Shown: positions 1 through 11,264 of the stretch, piece after piece
How the letters are laid out: each line of letters opens with the position of its first letter
How positions within the stretch are numbered: the first letter of the stretch is position 1
NCBI RefSeq assembly: GCF_000003605.2
Contig: NW_003143794.1
Location: 754,356 to 771,848 of the forward strand
Length of the DNA stretch: 17,493 nt
Source of the DNA: Saccoglossus kowalevskii
Taxonomy: Eukaryota > Hemichordata > Enteropneusta > Harrimaniidae
Direction: 5' to 3'
Notes under the pieces: generated by a model
The model's input: the letters and a program-made list of their open reading frames with translations, nothing else
What the model was told of the DNA's origin: nothing
The model's database searches: none
Translations under genes and position numbers: made by a program

Positions 1-250
1 ACATGTCTGGATTGATCAAGTTCAAACTTCACACACACATGGTACATCATGTCACAAATAGATATGTGCATTTGTTTCATGATCTGCTTAACAATAGCGG
101 AATGATGGCCATTTTAAGGCCGAAAATGCATCAAAATCACATATTTTCACAATTCCAGAACCGGATCTCAGTCATGCATGGATGGATTTTGTTCAGATTT
201 AGCACAATGTGTTGTACATATGCAGGTGCATTTCGGTCATGATCTGCTTT
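1..250 (+). repeat. Dispersed repeat family, locus A (truncated by window start)
   Basis: This is a degenerate member of a repeat family also seen at 5031-5600 (same strand) and about 11650-12345 (opposite strand). Bases 1-39 match 5052-5090 at 32 of 39 positions without gaps. The 19-base string atctcagtcatgcatggat at 165-183 recurs exactly at 5174-5192. Between them lie shared pieces around atgatggccatttt and atcaaaatc. Locus B lacks roughly 35 bases that are present here after the first block. No terminal inverted repeats, target-site duplication or coding capacity are visible. The left end lies outside the window. The short open frame across 3-242 is a by-product of this repeat. It could be a fragment of a non-autonomous transposable element or of an old satellite; the family name is not recognised. 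Confidence 0.7.
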
Positions 251-855
251 GAATGTATATGTCACTCAAATATGAACGGAACGGGGACGTGTCATTGACA
301 ATGACTTGTTTTTAAATAAAATTTTACCCATGTCTACGGATATGACAGACAGAAAATGTTATTCTTATTATTAAAATTACTTTTACAGTTTTATTTTCAA
401 CTTAATGTAAAATTAATATTGACATCTATCAGTGAAAGAATATATTATTATGGTCTAACACTACGTAAATCTCAATTATAAAACAATAAATATGTGAGAA
501 GCAATGTAAATATAGAACCAGTATAATTTATTGCATCAATAAAAATACCCATCAATTTCGCAAATAATTTAACCTACTGCTTTCCAAGAAAACTTATTTG
601 TGACACATGTAATAAACATCAAGTACTGTAGCAGTATTTTTAAAGTTATAAAAATAGAAATGTTTTCAAAGAATGATATGTTTCTTGTGTAAGTATCTAT
701 TTAAAGTAATGCTGCATTCAAAATATTTAATAAAGATAAATTTATTTTCAATATTTCATGATAAGATAAATCTTGAGGACAAAGTTTTTTGAAAATCAGT
801 GTGACTCAATGTCTTCAAGTTACAAGATAATTTGTCAGACTCTTTTGAAACAGTG

Positions 856-869
856 GTTACCATGGTAAA
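856..869. promoter_or_regulatory. RFX/X-box-like palindrome (site 1)
   Basis: The sequence is gttaccatggtaaa, which contains the perfect 12-bp palindrome ttaccatggtaa. The established RFX-family X-box is a palindrome close to GTTGCCATGGCAAC, and this site differs from it at three positions. Four similar sites occur elsewhere in the window at 2489, 4200, 9185 and 16230. Binding is inferred only from resemblance. Confidence 0.3.
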
Positions 870-2488
870 ATAATACAACTTAAACTAGTGTTTTTGGTGG
901 TGTTTATGTTGGTTAGTACATCTTGTTTTCAGCCGAAAAAACACATTAGTTACTAATAACTTTTCTTTAAAAATCTACAAGGTGAAAGTATGACAAATTT
1001 ACGAGTTGTAATTTAAGGGGAGTTGGTATATATAAATAGAGCATTCAGACTACAGCATGTAGTTAATCTCCTTCTATTTTGTTACAAATGTTCAGTCAGC
1101 ATTAAATCTTTTTTTTCTGACTTGTCAAGACATTAAGTGATAACCAAATCCCGCACACCACCGGCTTATATGTACATGAATCATATAGTACAATTTTAAA
1201 AGTTGGGTGGTCTAGAGAATTCTAAAGAGGTAGGTTCCCATAGCGATATCACACCACCAAGCATCACGGCAACTCAATTATCCTTAATTACAGACATTTA
1301 CCATGAAATAAATTTGTCAGCAGCAAGGCATACATATGACATAGGATTTATTTATTCCTGACTTTAGTCTATTTAAGAAATCTAGATTTCATCTAATAAA
1401 TAACAGTATATTATAAGGTAGGACATTTATAACAGTACCTCAGCCATGACAAAATTTATTCAATCTCAGTCTAATTCACTATAAAGTCAAAGTTACATGT
1501 ACGTAGATATTCTGTGTTCTTTAATACTTGTAGTAAAAGTATGTGAGTTTGTTGTATCTTCAAAATCCGTTTGTGTAGTGATTTACTTCCCAGCACACAG
1601 TCTCATTTATAGCACTACTGTACAGTTTCCATACCATTTGATGTGGGTCCCATGCAACACATGCAACGCATGTAAAATACAGTGTTTATGTAAAATTTGA
1701 ACATACGCTGATGACTTTGGTCTTTAAACAGTTCACACTTATTAGAGTCAATTATTGAAATTCCCCTTTTCTTCTCAGACCGTAAATTCTGAATATGCAT
1801 GGCCATCCTTAAAATGTTTGAGTATAGACTGTATAAAAAAGAGTAGTCTGCAGTTTTTGGTTTGAAGCAATATTGTCAATAAAAAAAAAATTGCTGAATT
1901 TAATTTCATACTAAAAAAATAAAAAGAGCAGATTGTCTTCAAAATATAAGGATTGATTTTTGAAATGTAGAATTCTCTTTCAGTAGAGGATTATACTCAC
2001 AAACAGGCAAGGTACATGACTTGAGGCAACCTAATTTGTTAAAGCTTGCTTACATGCGGGCAGAATCAGAAGATTATAGCTTGGTTCCAGTTGGCTTACA
2101 TCTGTAGCCAAGCATTACAATATTGAACAAGGTTTCCTCCAAAGAAAAAAAAAACACAAAGAAACCTCCCTCACCTTGATGTCTCAAAATAAATCTACAT
2201 AATTTGTTGCAGATTTTTTCAAACATTTTGATGAAGACACGTATGCAATGGAAAATTATTTATTCTGAATTACATCTGACAAAAAATTATAGAAGAAAAA
2301 TTTACAAAATATTTGCGAGAAAATGATGGCTGCCACAGTGTAACCACACACACCAATTGTGTATTTGTACAAAATTGCCCATGCTTTTTATGTAGAAATG
2401 ATTCAAACACTGATGTAATCTTAAAGTGGATTCTAAAAAAATGGCAGATCAACAGCATTTTAACTGCAAATAGGGTCTTGGAATAGTG

Positions 2489-2502
2489 GTTGTCATGGAT
2501 AC
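2489..2502. promoter_or_regulatory. RFX/X-box-like palindrome (site 2, degenerate)
   Basis: The sequence gttgtcatggatac matches 11 of 14 positions of the palindromic RFX X-box GTTGCCATGGCAAC. It is preceded by agtg, as is site 1. It is degenerate and may be a chance match or a decayed copy. Confidence 0.2.
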
Positions 2503-4199
2503 CTACCTGCAGTCAAAATATCTGAATGTGAATAAGGATATCAAAAAGACAACAAATATTATATGATATGCATTAAAAATGTACCAATATTTATATAATA
2601 TACATGTACTTTCAACAGATTATAAATAGGAATATCGTGTGAAATTTCCATTGGTAATCAAGATCACTTCTGAGTTCATATACCGTCCGGTGCTTTTTGT
2701 TTACTTTTAATAAGTTTGTGTAAACTCTGCCAATTCTTTGGCAAATAGAGTATACTTGACTCAAGAGGGATTTGTTTTTCGCATACACAAAGTATTTTCA
2801 CTGCTAGACTTTACCGTAATCACAAATTTGTCTCTTACAAAAGTTTTTTGACATTTAAGTCACTTTCTGTTCACAGACAAAATTGTAAATCTAACTGCTT
2901 TTGTTACTTTACTTTGTTTTAGATACTTTTATAGGTAATTATATTCCTGGTAATGCCTGGTTATATACCTGATTTTAATTTTTAAAAACAAAATCTGAAA
3001 ATAATTGAAATCATATTTAAGCAATTATATTATTCTCAGTTGAATTATCTGCTTCTGAGTGAAAGTATGAAAAATGAAAAGGTGTCACACCTATTGCCAA
3101 ATAAGGAATAATGTTTAGATTATTTCTAGTGTCATTATTTGTTGACGAGACAACTTTATTCTAAAGACTGAATTAATCTCAAAAATATTCTCTTGTAAAA
3201 AAAAAAACGACATTTCAACAGTTTTCATAAAAAATCACTATTAAAATATGAAAATCATATTTTATAGAAAATTGAAAAGCAGAGATGAAAAAATGAAAAT
3301 ATTTTGTCAATCATTATTATAAAAGTGAATCATAAAACCTTGAAAAGTGAGTACACAGTGCATACAAATCAGGACAAGTCTCATGTTCATTAACAAATCA
3401 CCGAGAGAAATTCAGCCAGGCATTCATTAACGAAATAATTAATAAATAATGACATTTCGATGTACCTTTAGCAAATACAGAATGGCGTAGCAACAATTTG
3501 AATAAGACATATATTGCTCGTCAACATTTCTGTGCTTCTATTTTGCTCATTTTTCTAAATTTCTCATTGGGTCTTGATCAAAATTGTTGAATTGAATATG
3601 TCAAATTTATTTTGTGAGAGATAGTGACAACAATGACTTTGAAGTTTATTAGATTAAACATAGCATAACTATTACAACTTTGCCAATTGAGAATCAAGGT
3701 ATTAAATAAAGAATTTTATAACATTGTCAGTTTGAATCTGAAGCATCTCTTATAATAGAACTATAAAAAACCTGTGAATACTTCAGAGTAAACAGTCGCT
3801 CCTGGAATTAAACCCATATAACCTCAAGGCAAACACACATAAAGCACTACACTATTAACCGCTGTTGCTCAGGCCAAAATTAAACCTCAAATTTCCTTCT
3901 AAAATTTAAAATTATGGATAAACAAAAATCATGTATGGCTATGATGTAATATTTGATAATTGAAAATATTAACAGTTAAATATAGTCGCAGAAAAAATGC
4001 GAGGTAAAACGCAGATCAAATAATTGCTATTGATCAAATTATATGCATACTTTAATAATAGCATAACACACTCTAAAGTTTTTGCATGGTTCATCCCCTC
4101 ACAGTTGGTTTACTTTTTATGTGATCGCATTTTTGTGCATGTACCATGAAGTAATAAATTCTGCCCCCTGCCTTAGAGTGTGAAACCCCTGGAGGCAGT

Positions 4200-4213
4200 G
4201 TTTCCACGGTAAC
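4200..4213. promoter_or_regulatory. RFX/X-box-like site (site 3)
   Basis: The sequence gtttccacggtaac reads gttaccgtggaaac on the minus strand, a good left half-site (GTTACC) followed by a one-mismatch right half-site. It sits in a more complex stretch and is followed at 4218-4229 by an adjoining E-box (CAGGTG) and GATA core (TGATAA). The regulatory role is inferred. Confidence 0.3.
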
Positions 4214-4608
4214 CAAACAGGTGTGATAATCAGGTCATCCATTTATCAACAATGATGTCAAATGCCTTTGCTCCTATTTGACTGCTCGTCTGTAGCAGTT
4301 GGAAGCTAAGTAAAGAAGCATTCGTATTTAAAGGTGTAACAGAAATTATGAACAGAAATGTTTAGTCTACTGAATATATGTCTTGAGGCTATTCTTATTT
4401 GTTCAATCAGTGTAATTTATATTTGTGAGCTAGAAATAGACTGTGTTTGTCAGTTTTCACCCAAAGGCATGAACCTTTGTCTCTGATATCTATGCGAAGC
4501 GAGACACTTCGCTTTAGGACATGAACTTACTAGGGCATTAAGGTTTTTGGCTGTAATTGGTATGTTATTACAAATGAATGAACATTTAATCCACCTCAGG
4601 GAGCGAAA

Positions 4609-4621
4609 CCCCCCCCCCCCC
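4609..4621. repeat. Poly-C run (13 C)
   Basis: Thirteen consecutive C residues occur in otherwise AT-rich DNA, flanked by gagcgaaa on the left and aacttctacg on the right. The plus-strand run can form i-motif-type structures and the complementary G run can stack. It is also a likely site of length polymorphism or sequencing error. A second run of 11 C lies at 15875-15885. Confidence 0.9.
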
Positions 4622-5030
4622 AACTTCTACGACCACGCCTTTTTGCACACGTATTGCACATATAAGGAATTAACTCTCATCAGATATATCGTGAAATATT
4701 GGCTGTTATTTTTACATGGACAAATAATGTAATAATTTCAATATCTGTATCTATAAATAAAAAATTGATTTATGTGCATGTGATAATTGTAACACTATCA
4801 GATGTCATTATAATTCTAATTTGAATCACAAGAAAGAGTTCATTTCTAAATGGATACTTTGTATAAATATTTCTCTTGTGGATGTCAAGAGCTGCCACAT
4901 CATATTAAATGTATTTAAGTAGTCATAAAAAATAGGAAATGATTTGAAGATTTTCTCTATATATTGATAAGCATCATTATTTCTCAAAAAATTATGCAAA
5001 ATTTCTAGATTGACCTGCATACATAGTGCA

Positions 5031-5600
5031 TGAGTGCATGGTGCATCTCGGACATGTCTCAGCTGATCATATTCAAACTTCACACATACATTTGTTTCAC
5101 AATTTGATTCATGATGGCCATTTTTATGCTTAAAATTTATCAAAATTAAGCATTTCTTCCATTTTGGAGCACAATCTCAGTCATGCATGGATAGAATTTG
5201 CTCAAACCTACATAATGAGAATTTTATGCATATCATTTCAGATCAGATTCAAAATGGTCGAATGGTGGCTATTTTTTTTTTTTAAACAAATGCTGTTTCG
5301 GGAGTCATATCTCTGACATGTTGTTCAAATCATGTTGAAACCTTATAGATACATAATACATTATGTCACACAGATTTTAACATTATGATCAGATGTTAAA
5401 ATTCATCAAAATCGAGCATTTCTGCCATTCCGGACCCAGATCTTGGTTATACAGGCAGCTAGCTTAATTGTCCATCTGGGTACATACAATGAATAACAGG
5501 ACCATAATTTTTATCCAGATTCAAAATAGCTGAGTGCAAATGTTTTAGAGCCATGCTTGTCTCTGACATACATTGACTGATTGCAATCAAACTATATACA
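5031..5600 (+). repeat. Dispersed repeat family, locus B, with ~265-bp tandem units
   Basis: At least two degenerate units lie head to tail. The block at 5132-5163 recurs at 5398-5429 (28 of 32 bases, spacing 266). The acatg of the ctcggacatg/ctctgacatg motif occurs at 5052 and 5316 (spacing 264), with a further related start near 5566. The first unit matches locus A at 1-250. The second matches locus C on the opposite strand: 5398-5429 against the reverse complement of 12001-12032 is 29 of 32. A 12-T run at 5272-5283 interrupts it. No coding potential or terminal repeats are visible; the minus-strand frame at 4826-5143 is a shadow. It is probably an old non-autonomous mobile element or a satellite-derived dispersed repeat. 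Confidence 0.75.
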
Positions 5601-6204
5601 ACTACACGACAAGAAAAGAAAGCAGAAATAGGAATTTACTGTTCTTAATGTAATTTGTTTCATGTTTCGATTCAAAATGACTCTTTTTATACTATTTAAC
5701 TAACAGGGACTCTGTCATGACATGACATGTTTTCATGTATTTCTCAGTTTCTCCCCTTATTTCACATTTCAGTTAGTCTATAAAACACTTCAAAATTTGT
5801 GTATATTATATTATTATTAATTCCTGTGGGTACTGTATGTCTCTCATACTCTCATACTCATAGTCAACTATTGTGTATAAAACATTTAAGGCTTACGTGT
5901 ATAGTGATAACAGACTCAGGTGAGTCATCAATTCCTCAGTCATTTTAGGATATTAAAAGCAACTTTAACATTCCGCAGTATGTATTTTGCTTCCCTTTTT
6001 AATTTCATTCTCATTTGAGGATACATACATATAAATCATTAATGTATGAACAATACTTGCATTTATAAAATATTCAATCATTAATCATTATCGTCTTTAA
6101 TGAGAATTCTCAAAAAAAAAGTATAGAAAAGCAAAATTATTATGACAATTGTACAAACTTTTCAACAGAATTTTTGTTATTCTAGCCCCAAATAAATATA
6201 TTAA
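5601..6204. other. AT-rich noncoding DNA
   Basis: No gene was seen. It contains a minor ctcatact duplication near 5841-5860 and the perfect 12-bp palindrome tgagaattctca at 6101-6112, followed by an A run. Nothing else of note. Confidence 0.7.
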
Positions 6205-6460
6205 AATAAACGCCTGTATAACCCCTTTCAGACACTGCAGTGTGTTCTTAGGTCATCAATGTAACATTGTTAACATGTTTCCCAGGTGTACCGTTAGCTG
6301 GACCCGGCGTGATTGTTCCATCTCTAACGACAACAGTTTAATTTCACATTGATCCGTGCACATTATGATATACGTAGCCGTGATTGTGGCTTTCCCTCCA
6401 GGGAAATCAGGAATCACCCAGTGAAACGCATCGGGAGGCCTGGAATATTCGTGTTCTCAT
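6205..6460. other. Higher-complexity noncoding stretch, possible conserved element
   Basis: This stretch has visibly higher G+C and less repetition than the DNA around it. It contains several splice-acceptor-like pyrimidine tracts ending in AG: acccctttcag ending at 6231, tgtttcccag near 6284, and gctttccctccag near 6402. An overlapping plus-strand frame (6149-6352) has no recognisable domain. I cannot tell whether it is an ultra-short exon region, a conserved regulatory element or old repeat debris. The call rests only on base composition and complexity. Confidence 0.25.
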
Positions 6461-6719
6461 CATAAAACAAAAAACATCAATGCAAGTTTGTGATGTGTAA
6501 ATTTATGAGATTTTAAGATATGCTAATAATGCTTGTAAATCGTTTTTTTAAGGTGTGTATTGAATTATATTCATGAATTAATTGACTGTGATGTTTATTA
6601 TAGATGTCTTTAAGAGAGGAACAGTAGAGATTCTAGGCTGCATTAATTTTTACATGTTGATTCAGTTGAAATCACGTAAAGAAACTCATACATTGCCTTT
6701 AATATCATTACAAGTAAAG
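6461..6719. other. AT-rich noncoding DNA
   Basis: No gene, repeat or clear signal was seen here. Confidence 0.7.
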
Positions 6720-7110
6720 GTGATGTATGTGGGAAGGATGCGTAAAGTGTTAAGGATTTAGACAGAACTATCGCTAGACCTTCAATATGGACGGATTAAT
6801 CATTTAGCTTCTGGGAGAATGCAGTGAACCATGCATGAATACATCACGTCAAGGCGAGAAAACATTTGGGTCAGCTAACTTTAATTGGTAGATTGATCAG
6901 CTATTATAATTAAATGAATTAATTTAATTCAGGCTCAATCTCTCTCTATCTCAAAAAAAATAACTATGTTAAGATGACATCATGAAGAAAGATCATTTTT
7001 ACGTTAATTTGTGTGAAATGTCTTCTCTGTCAATTAAGCTAATTAAATGAAATTCTGTTTAATTTATTGGCTGATGAGAATTAATGTGGCGAGACTTGAT
7101 GAATGTAGAT
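6720..7110. other. Stretch rich in homeodomain-type TAAT cores
   Basis: It contains a bicoid/Otx-type GGATTA at 6793-6798, TAATTG at 6882-6887, TAATTA at 6907-6912 and 7040-7045, CAATTA at 7031-7036, and further TAATT cores between 6917 and 6930 and near 7058. Homeodomain proteins are known to bind such cores. In DNA this AT-rich, many would occur by chance, so an enhancer role is only a possibility. No open frame of interest overlaps it. Confidence 0.2.
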
Positions 7111-7767
7111 ATCGTAACTAACACTTAAGTGTGTGACTTTAAGTTATGACAATTCATGGCCATGCACTGAAAAAACCAATCATTTAGGGAAAACACTATT
7201 AATTGGAAAGTATTATTACTATATTTAGCATAAATGTACTTTATTTTGATGTATCGCTGTTTTACTCTAATTTCTCTAAAGGCAAATAGTATTCTACTTT
7301 ATTATGCTTTTCTATACTGCATTATCAATTCTATTTTATTTAGTTTTCTTTCTATTCTATTCTATTACACACTACAGTAAATAGATATTTATAACATAAT
7401 ATTTGCATCTTTAGAATCATTTCTCAGACATTTAATTAGATGAGTTATCCTTTTTCATTTTTTTTTATGATGACTGCTCATAGAATGCGTTACGTTTACT
7501 GCCATTGTGCACCCTGAATCCGGCAAATATCCAACTATTTTGTTTCATGCCTTTTTTCGTCATATGCTGTGCCAATTCTGGAGTGTTTAACAGGTGTGTC
7601 AGGGTCAATCAGATTTATCCATTCCATCAAAATCAAATACGTAATCCCTCAGTTGAATAATGCAAGTCTAAGAATAGTTCATTTGTAAATTGAGTTTGTG
7701 AAACTTTGCGATTCAGAATATGCACAGCACATTGTATCATAGTCGCTTGATTAGACATTTCTGAATG
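7111..7767. other. AT-rich noncoding DNA with a more complex core at 7480-7640
   Basis: No gene was seen. There is a short pentamer run (ttcta, three copies) near 7350-7366. The stretch 7480-7640 is more mixed in composition and could be a conserved noncoding element, but nothing in it was recognised. Confidence 0.6.
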
Positions 7768-7791
7768 TTATTATTATAATTATAATAATAA
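7768..7791. repeat. Perfect 24-bp AT-only palindrome
   Basis: All 12 base pairs of the two arms match with no spacer. The arms are made of tta/taa triplets centred on aatt. It could extrude as a cruciform or be a simple by-product of triplet expansion in AT-rich DNA. No transcript context is visible. Confidence 0.85.
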
Positions 7792-7900
7792 TTGAAAAAT
7801 GAATAATTAACAGATGGTTGGACATGTAAATTAAACACACAGCTTCTGTGATTGAAGGAAATTTGAAAGGAGATTGCATCGATGCGTTGGGAATGATTAT

Positions 7901-7941
7901 GCAACTTTAAATTATTTATGAATATTTAGAACTAAAGTTGC
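7901..7941. repeat. Inverted repeat with 9-bp stem and 23-nt loop
   Basis: The arm gcaacttta (7901-7909) is perfectly complementary to taaagttgc (7933-7941). The 23-nt loop is AT-rich. Just upstream lies gcatcgatgc, a 10-bp palindrome at 7876-7885. No adjacent gene suggests a transcriptional role; it may be chance. Confidence 0.45.
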
Positions 7942-10140
7942 TGATCATTTTTTAGCCATGTAGATTTTCATAACATTAAAGCACTCATCCTCATGTATTT
8001 TTAAAATCATGTAAACAACATGCATTTTACATTTGCTGTTATTTTCAGCACATTCATTATTTGGTAATTCAAAACTTTGCCTACTTCTGGGGGTGATGTC
8101 ACTATGAATAAAGCACTAATATAACACAACAAATAGATGGTAAATGCAGTTGTCCTCGATCAGCATTTGACAAGGTTCTTTCTGAGTCAAAAGCAAATCC
8201 AAGTAATTTAACAGTTTTCGAGTACAATGTACTAATTTCCTGTCTATTTGAGAGGCCGGAAATTTCATTATTACACTTTGGGTCTGTGTAACAGTGTCTT
8301 AATATGTCTGTATTTTATGTCAGGAATTTAAAGCCGAAATGTTTATGTTCGTTTTTTCAGGGAAACGATGCAGTACGCTGTGATGCAATTAAATAGTCTT
8401 AGTGATTTTATCGTTACATTGCATGACATTTGTGTCTTTTTTATGAGCATTAGATAATATCTTCTTAGTTCGAGATCTTACATTATGTGGTATTAAATTT
8501 ACAACCTTATTTCCACATTACCACTTTATTGCACCTACATGCTAGTGTCTCTAATTTATGTTCGTTAGACAACTTTTTTTAGTTTCCCCTTTGACTATAC
8601 ATACTAGCCGCTTGCTTTCAGGACCATGCATGTACATTAACTGAAAATGTCTTATGTCATTTAAAACTTTTTTTTTGTGACGATAAATTGCAGTACATGA
8701 TAATTTTTTTTTTTGCCTACACCGCTCTTAGTAGCATGTTATTTGCATGAAAGACAGCAAGACGGGTAATGCGTAATAACATGTGTGTCTTTAAATGCTT
8801 AAAGATTATTTGTTTTAAATAACCGTTTTAACCGTTATAAAGCCATAATTTATCCTTAAATTTTGGTACAACATTTTGTAATTTTTTATGTAATTTTTCT
8901 ATAATTTTTTTCTTAATTTTGGACCACATCAAAATAGTTTCACAAGCCAAGTTCAAATAGGTGTGTGACAAAGTCTAAAATTACACTGTCAAACTAAACT
9001 CAAACTAATCCATATTAATTAGGATAATCATTTGAACACTTAAATCAACTTTTAATTTTTCAAAATCAGATCCGGCAAAATGGATAACATGTCATGTAAT
9101 TTCAAATGAACAAATAAAATAAAGTTAAAAAATGCAGAAAATTTAAAACCCTAGAAATTCTTGATATTTTGCTGAGCTATACTTGTTTCCATGGAAACAG
9201 TGACTACTCTGGTATACAACTGACATTTATAATTCAAAAATTAGTTCTTGCACGTTACAAGCCCAATAATATAGCCACATTTCAAGAAATCTCGGAGTGA
9301 AAAGTGTGTTTCAGTTGTATCCCTCTACGATTTTTGAAGATTTAGTTGACATTAAAAGCCAATGAAAAATGTCAAATGTCACTGCTTGACCATGGTCAGA
9401 TCTGCTGCGGCTCTCGGATTTGGTCCAAATATAAAATAATGTGATCATAATATTAATTTGTGTGTATATAATTGACCACATGAGAATGTGATAGATTACA
9501 ATTGTTGTACAGACATTAAACTGGCAATTACCATATTTGCTCTATTCAGAAGAAGTGCATCTCCAATAGAAATGCATAAAAACCAAAAATCGAATTGGCT
9601 GTATATTAAATTATTAAACTTATTTTGACCATAGAAAAATTTGTTATTTGCATAAGCACTACTAATAATTAAAAAGAAAATATGATATTGTTTAACACAT
9701 GTTCTGAAAAACAATAATATTTCACCAAATGTGTGTTGCCAATAGAAAAATCACTTAGTGGTCTTGTGCCAATTAATGCAATGCCATGAATGTGCATTAA
9801 CCTTTCAAGTAAAGTTCATCATAATAATATTTCAAAAAAATACAAGATTTATTACTCTGTGATGAATAAATTGAAGTTCAAAAAAAAAAAATATTGTGGA
9901 GTTGCTGAACCAATCAGTCAAGATTCTATTTCTTGCTAAATATGTCATTGAAATTGATTTTATTTGATGTATGGAGGCATTATAACATTTATCTGTAGGT
10001 CAAGAAGTTGTTAAAATGAATATAGAATGTTTCTCGTATGATTCATTAATCTGGACGACTTTTGCTGTAAACTTGGATTTTTGTTGGTTAATTAACCTTT
10101 TGCATTGCATTACTTCTTCATCAAAAATTCTGGTACAACT
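7942..10140. other. AT-rich noncoding DNA, no gene seen
   Basis: Only short chance open frames occur, such as the 72-codon minus-strand frame at 9496-9714, with no recognisable motif. There are T runs at 8704-8715 and near 8669-8676. The X-box-like palindrome at 9185-9198 is listed separately, and a separate perfect 12-bp palindrome (tgaccatggtca) lies at 9387-9398. Confidence 0.75.
9185..9198. promoter_or_regulatory. RFX/X-box-like perfect palindrome (site 4)
   Basis: The sequence gtttccatggaaac is a perfect 14-bp palindrome and the cleanest of the five related sites in this window. It matches the RFX X-box palindrome GTTGCCATGGCAAC except for one symmetric base in each half. RFX factors regulate ciliary and other genes in animals. 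No nearby gene is visible, so function is inferred only. Confidence 0.4.
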
Positions 10141-10220
10141 TGCATATTTTTATGTATTTTTCTAAAATTTCTTTGCATAATTTTTTTGCACATTTTTATG
10201 TATTTTTCTAAAATTTCTTT
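10141..10220. repeat. Short tandem duplication, 34-bp copies at 46-bp period
   Basis: Bases 10141-10174 recur at 10187-10220 with 33 of 34 positions identical (one t/c difference near the left end). Twelve mostly T bases separate the copies. The near identity suggests a recent local duplication, probably by replication slippage. The 99-codon plus-strand frame that starts here (10105-10404) is phenylalanine/isoleucine-rich because of this T-rich repeat, and is not a credible gene. Confidence 0.9.
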
Positions 10221-11264
10221 TAAAACTAAATTATGGCTGAATTATATTGCCACACAGCACATATTGACATGTATAAACAATGTTTTTTACACTGACTCAG
10301 TGACCGAACACAATGTTGTTAACCATGACCCTTTAAATGGAATAAAAGTTGTATTTATGATCAACATACTTCTACAATATCATATACATATTTGCAAATT
10401 TTAAGACTCAAGTTTATTTTTTTTTTAATAAATATTCAGGATATCATTGGATATCATGGTCCCATATATATATATATCTTTCTTGTGAGGAGTCCTTCCT
10501 AATTTAATTTGATAGTCTAATGTAAAATATGAAATATAATATTCACAAAATTATGTGACATGTTCTTTAGTAAGGTACGTGTATGAATGAATGACATGAA
10601 TATGAGAATTACCAGGTACGCTCTGATTTATCAAACCAATCAGAAATGGGGTCTTAATGAATCAAAATAACAATATTCAGGTAAATGTACCAAACCAGAT
10701 ATTAGCAATAAAATTAAATTAACTTTGCAGATCACAGGAAACTCTTTCAATGCCATATAGTCAACCTTTTCCACCATAAAAACAAATTTGAATTATTTCA
10801 GTTTGGTGCAAATTAACCAAAAAAAAAAAAAAAAATGATAGCAAAAAATTACATAAAAAAGGTTGGAAAATGATATGGCATTCAAAATTTCTTCGTTTTA
10901 GTAAAAAGTGGTAATCTGAGATAATAATAATGTACATATAGGTAACCTGTTATATTTGTGAGAAAGCTTTAATTGGAAACAAACAAGACGATCGGGTTTA
11001 GAAAACGAACCATGCAACCCAATCATACACAGGTTTCGGATTTAAAGCGTGCCATGTTATTATGAAGATTTAGTGACATATCACAATACAAATTGCTACG
11101 AACCTATTAACAATCAATCTTTCTGTGAAATATGCAATCATCAGTGACAGACGTTTAAAAAAAAATGGCTATAGATCACAGTGATAAGCCAGTAGACACA
11201 TCATTACTGTAATACAAGCAATTATATTCTTACAAATACTCATGAATACATTTTATTTCACACC
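10221..11264. other. AT-rich noncoding DNA, no gene seen
   Basis: Contents are a short (AT)7 run at 10464-10477, a nine-base direct repeat ggatatcat near 10439-10457, and a 17-base A run at 10819-10835. No target-site duplication or retroposon body was recognised next to the A run. Confidence 0.7.

Larger units (their letters stand above)
251..5030. other. AT-rich noncoding DNA, no gene seen
   Basis: No open frame here is long or domain-bearing; the few frames of about 60 codons are typical of chance. The sequence is strongly A+T rich with many A and T runs (for example near 1881-1890, 2144-2153 and 3199-3210) and repeated AATAAA-type strings that cannot be tied to a transcript. Slightly more complex stretches occur near 1140-1290 and 4155-4320. 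Three X-box-like palindromes and a 13-base C run are listed separately. Intergenic or intronic DNA is the simplest reading. Confidence 0.75.

Noticed and set aside
1027-1038. TATA-box-like tatatataaata with an initiator-like tcagact downstream
   Set aside because: The spacing to the nearest initiator-like match is too short (about 16-20 bases), no coding region follows, and such strings are common in AT-rich DNA.
4826-5143. 105-codon minus-strand frame
   Set aside because: It overlaps the antisense of repeat locus B, has no motif and low-complexity composition.
6230-6402. Acceptor-like pyrimidine-AG sequences as evidence of exons
   Set aside because: No convincing paired donor or open frame follows; single acceptor-like strings are common by chance.
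10819-10835. A17 run as a retroposon poly-A tail
   Set aside because: No element body or target-site duplication could be recognised beside it; long A runs are frequent in this window.
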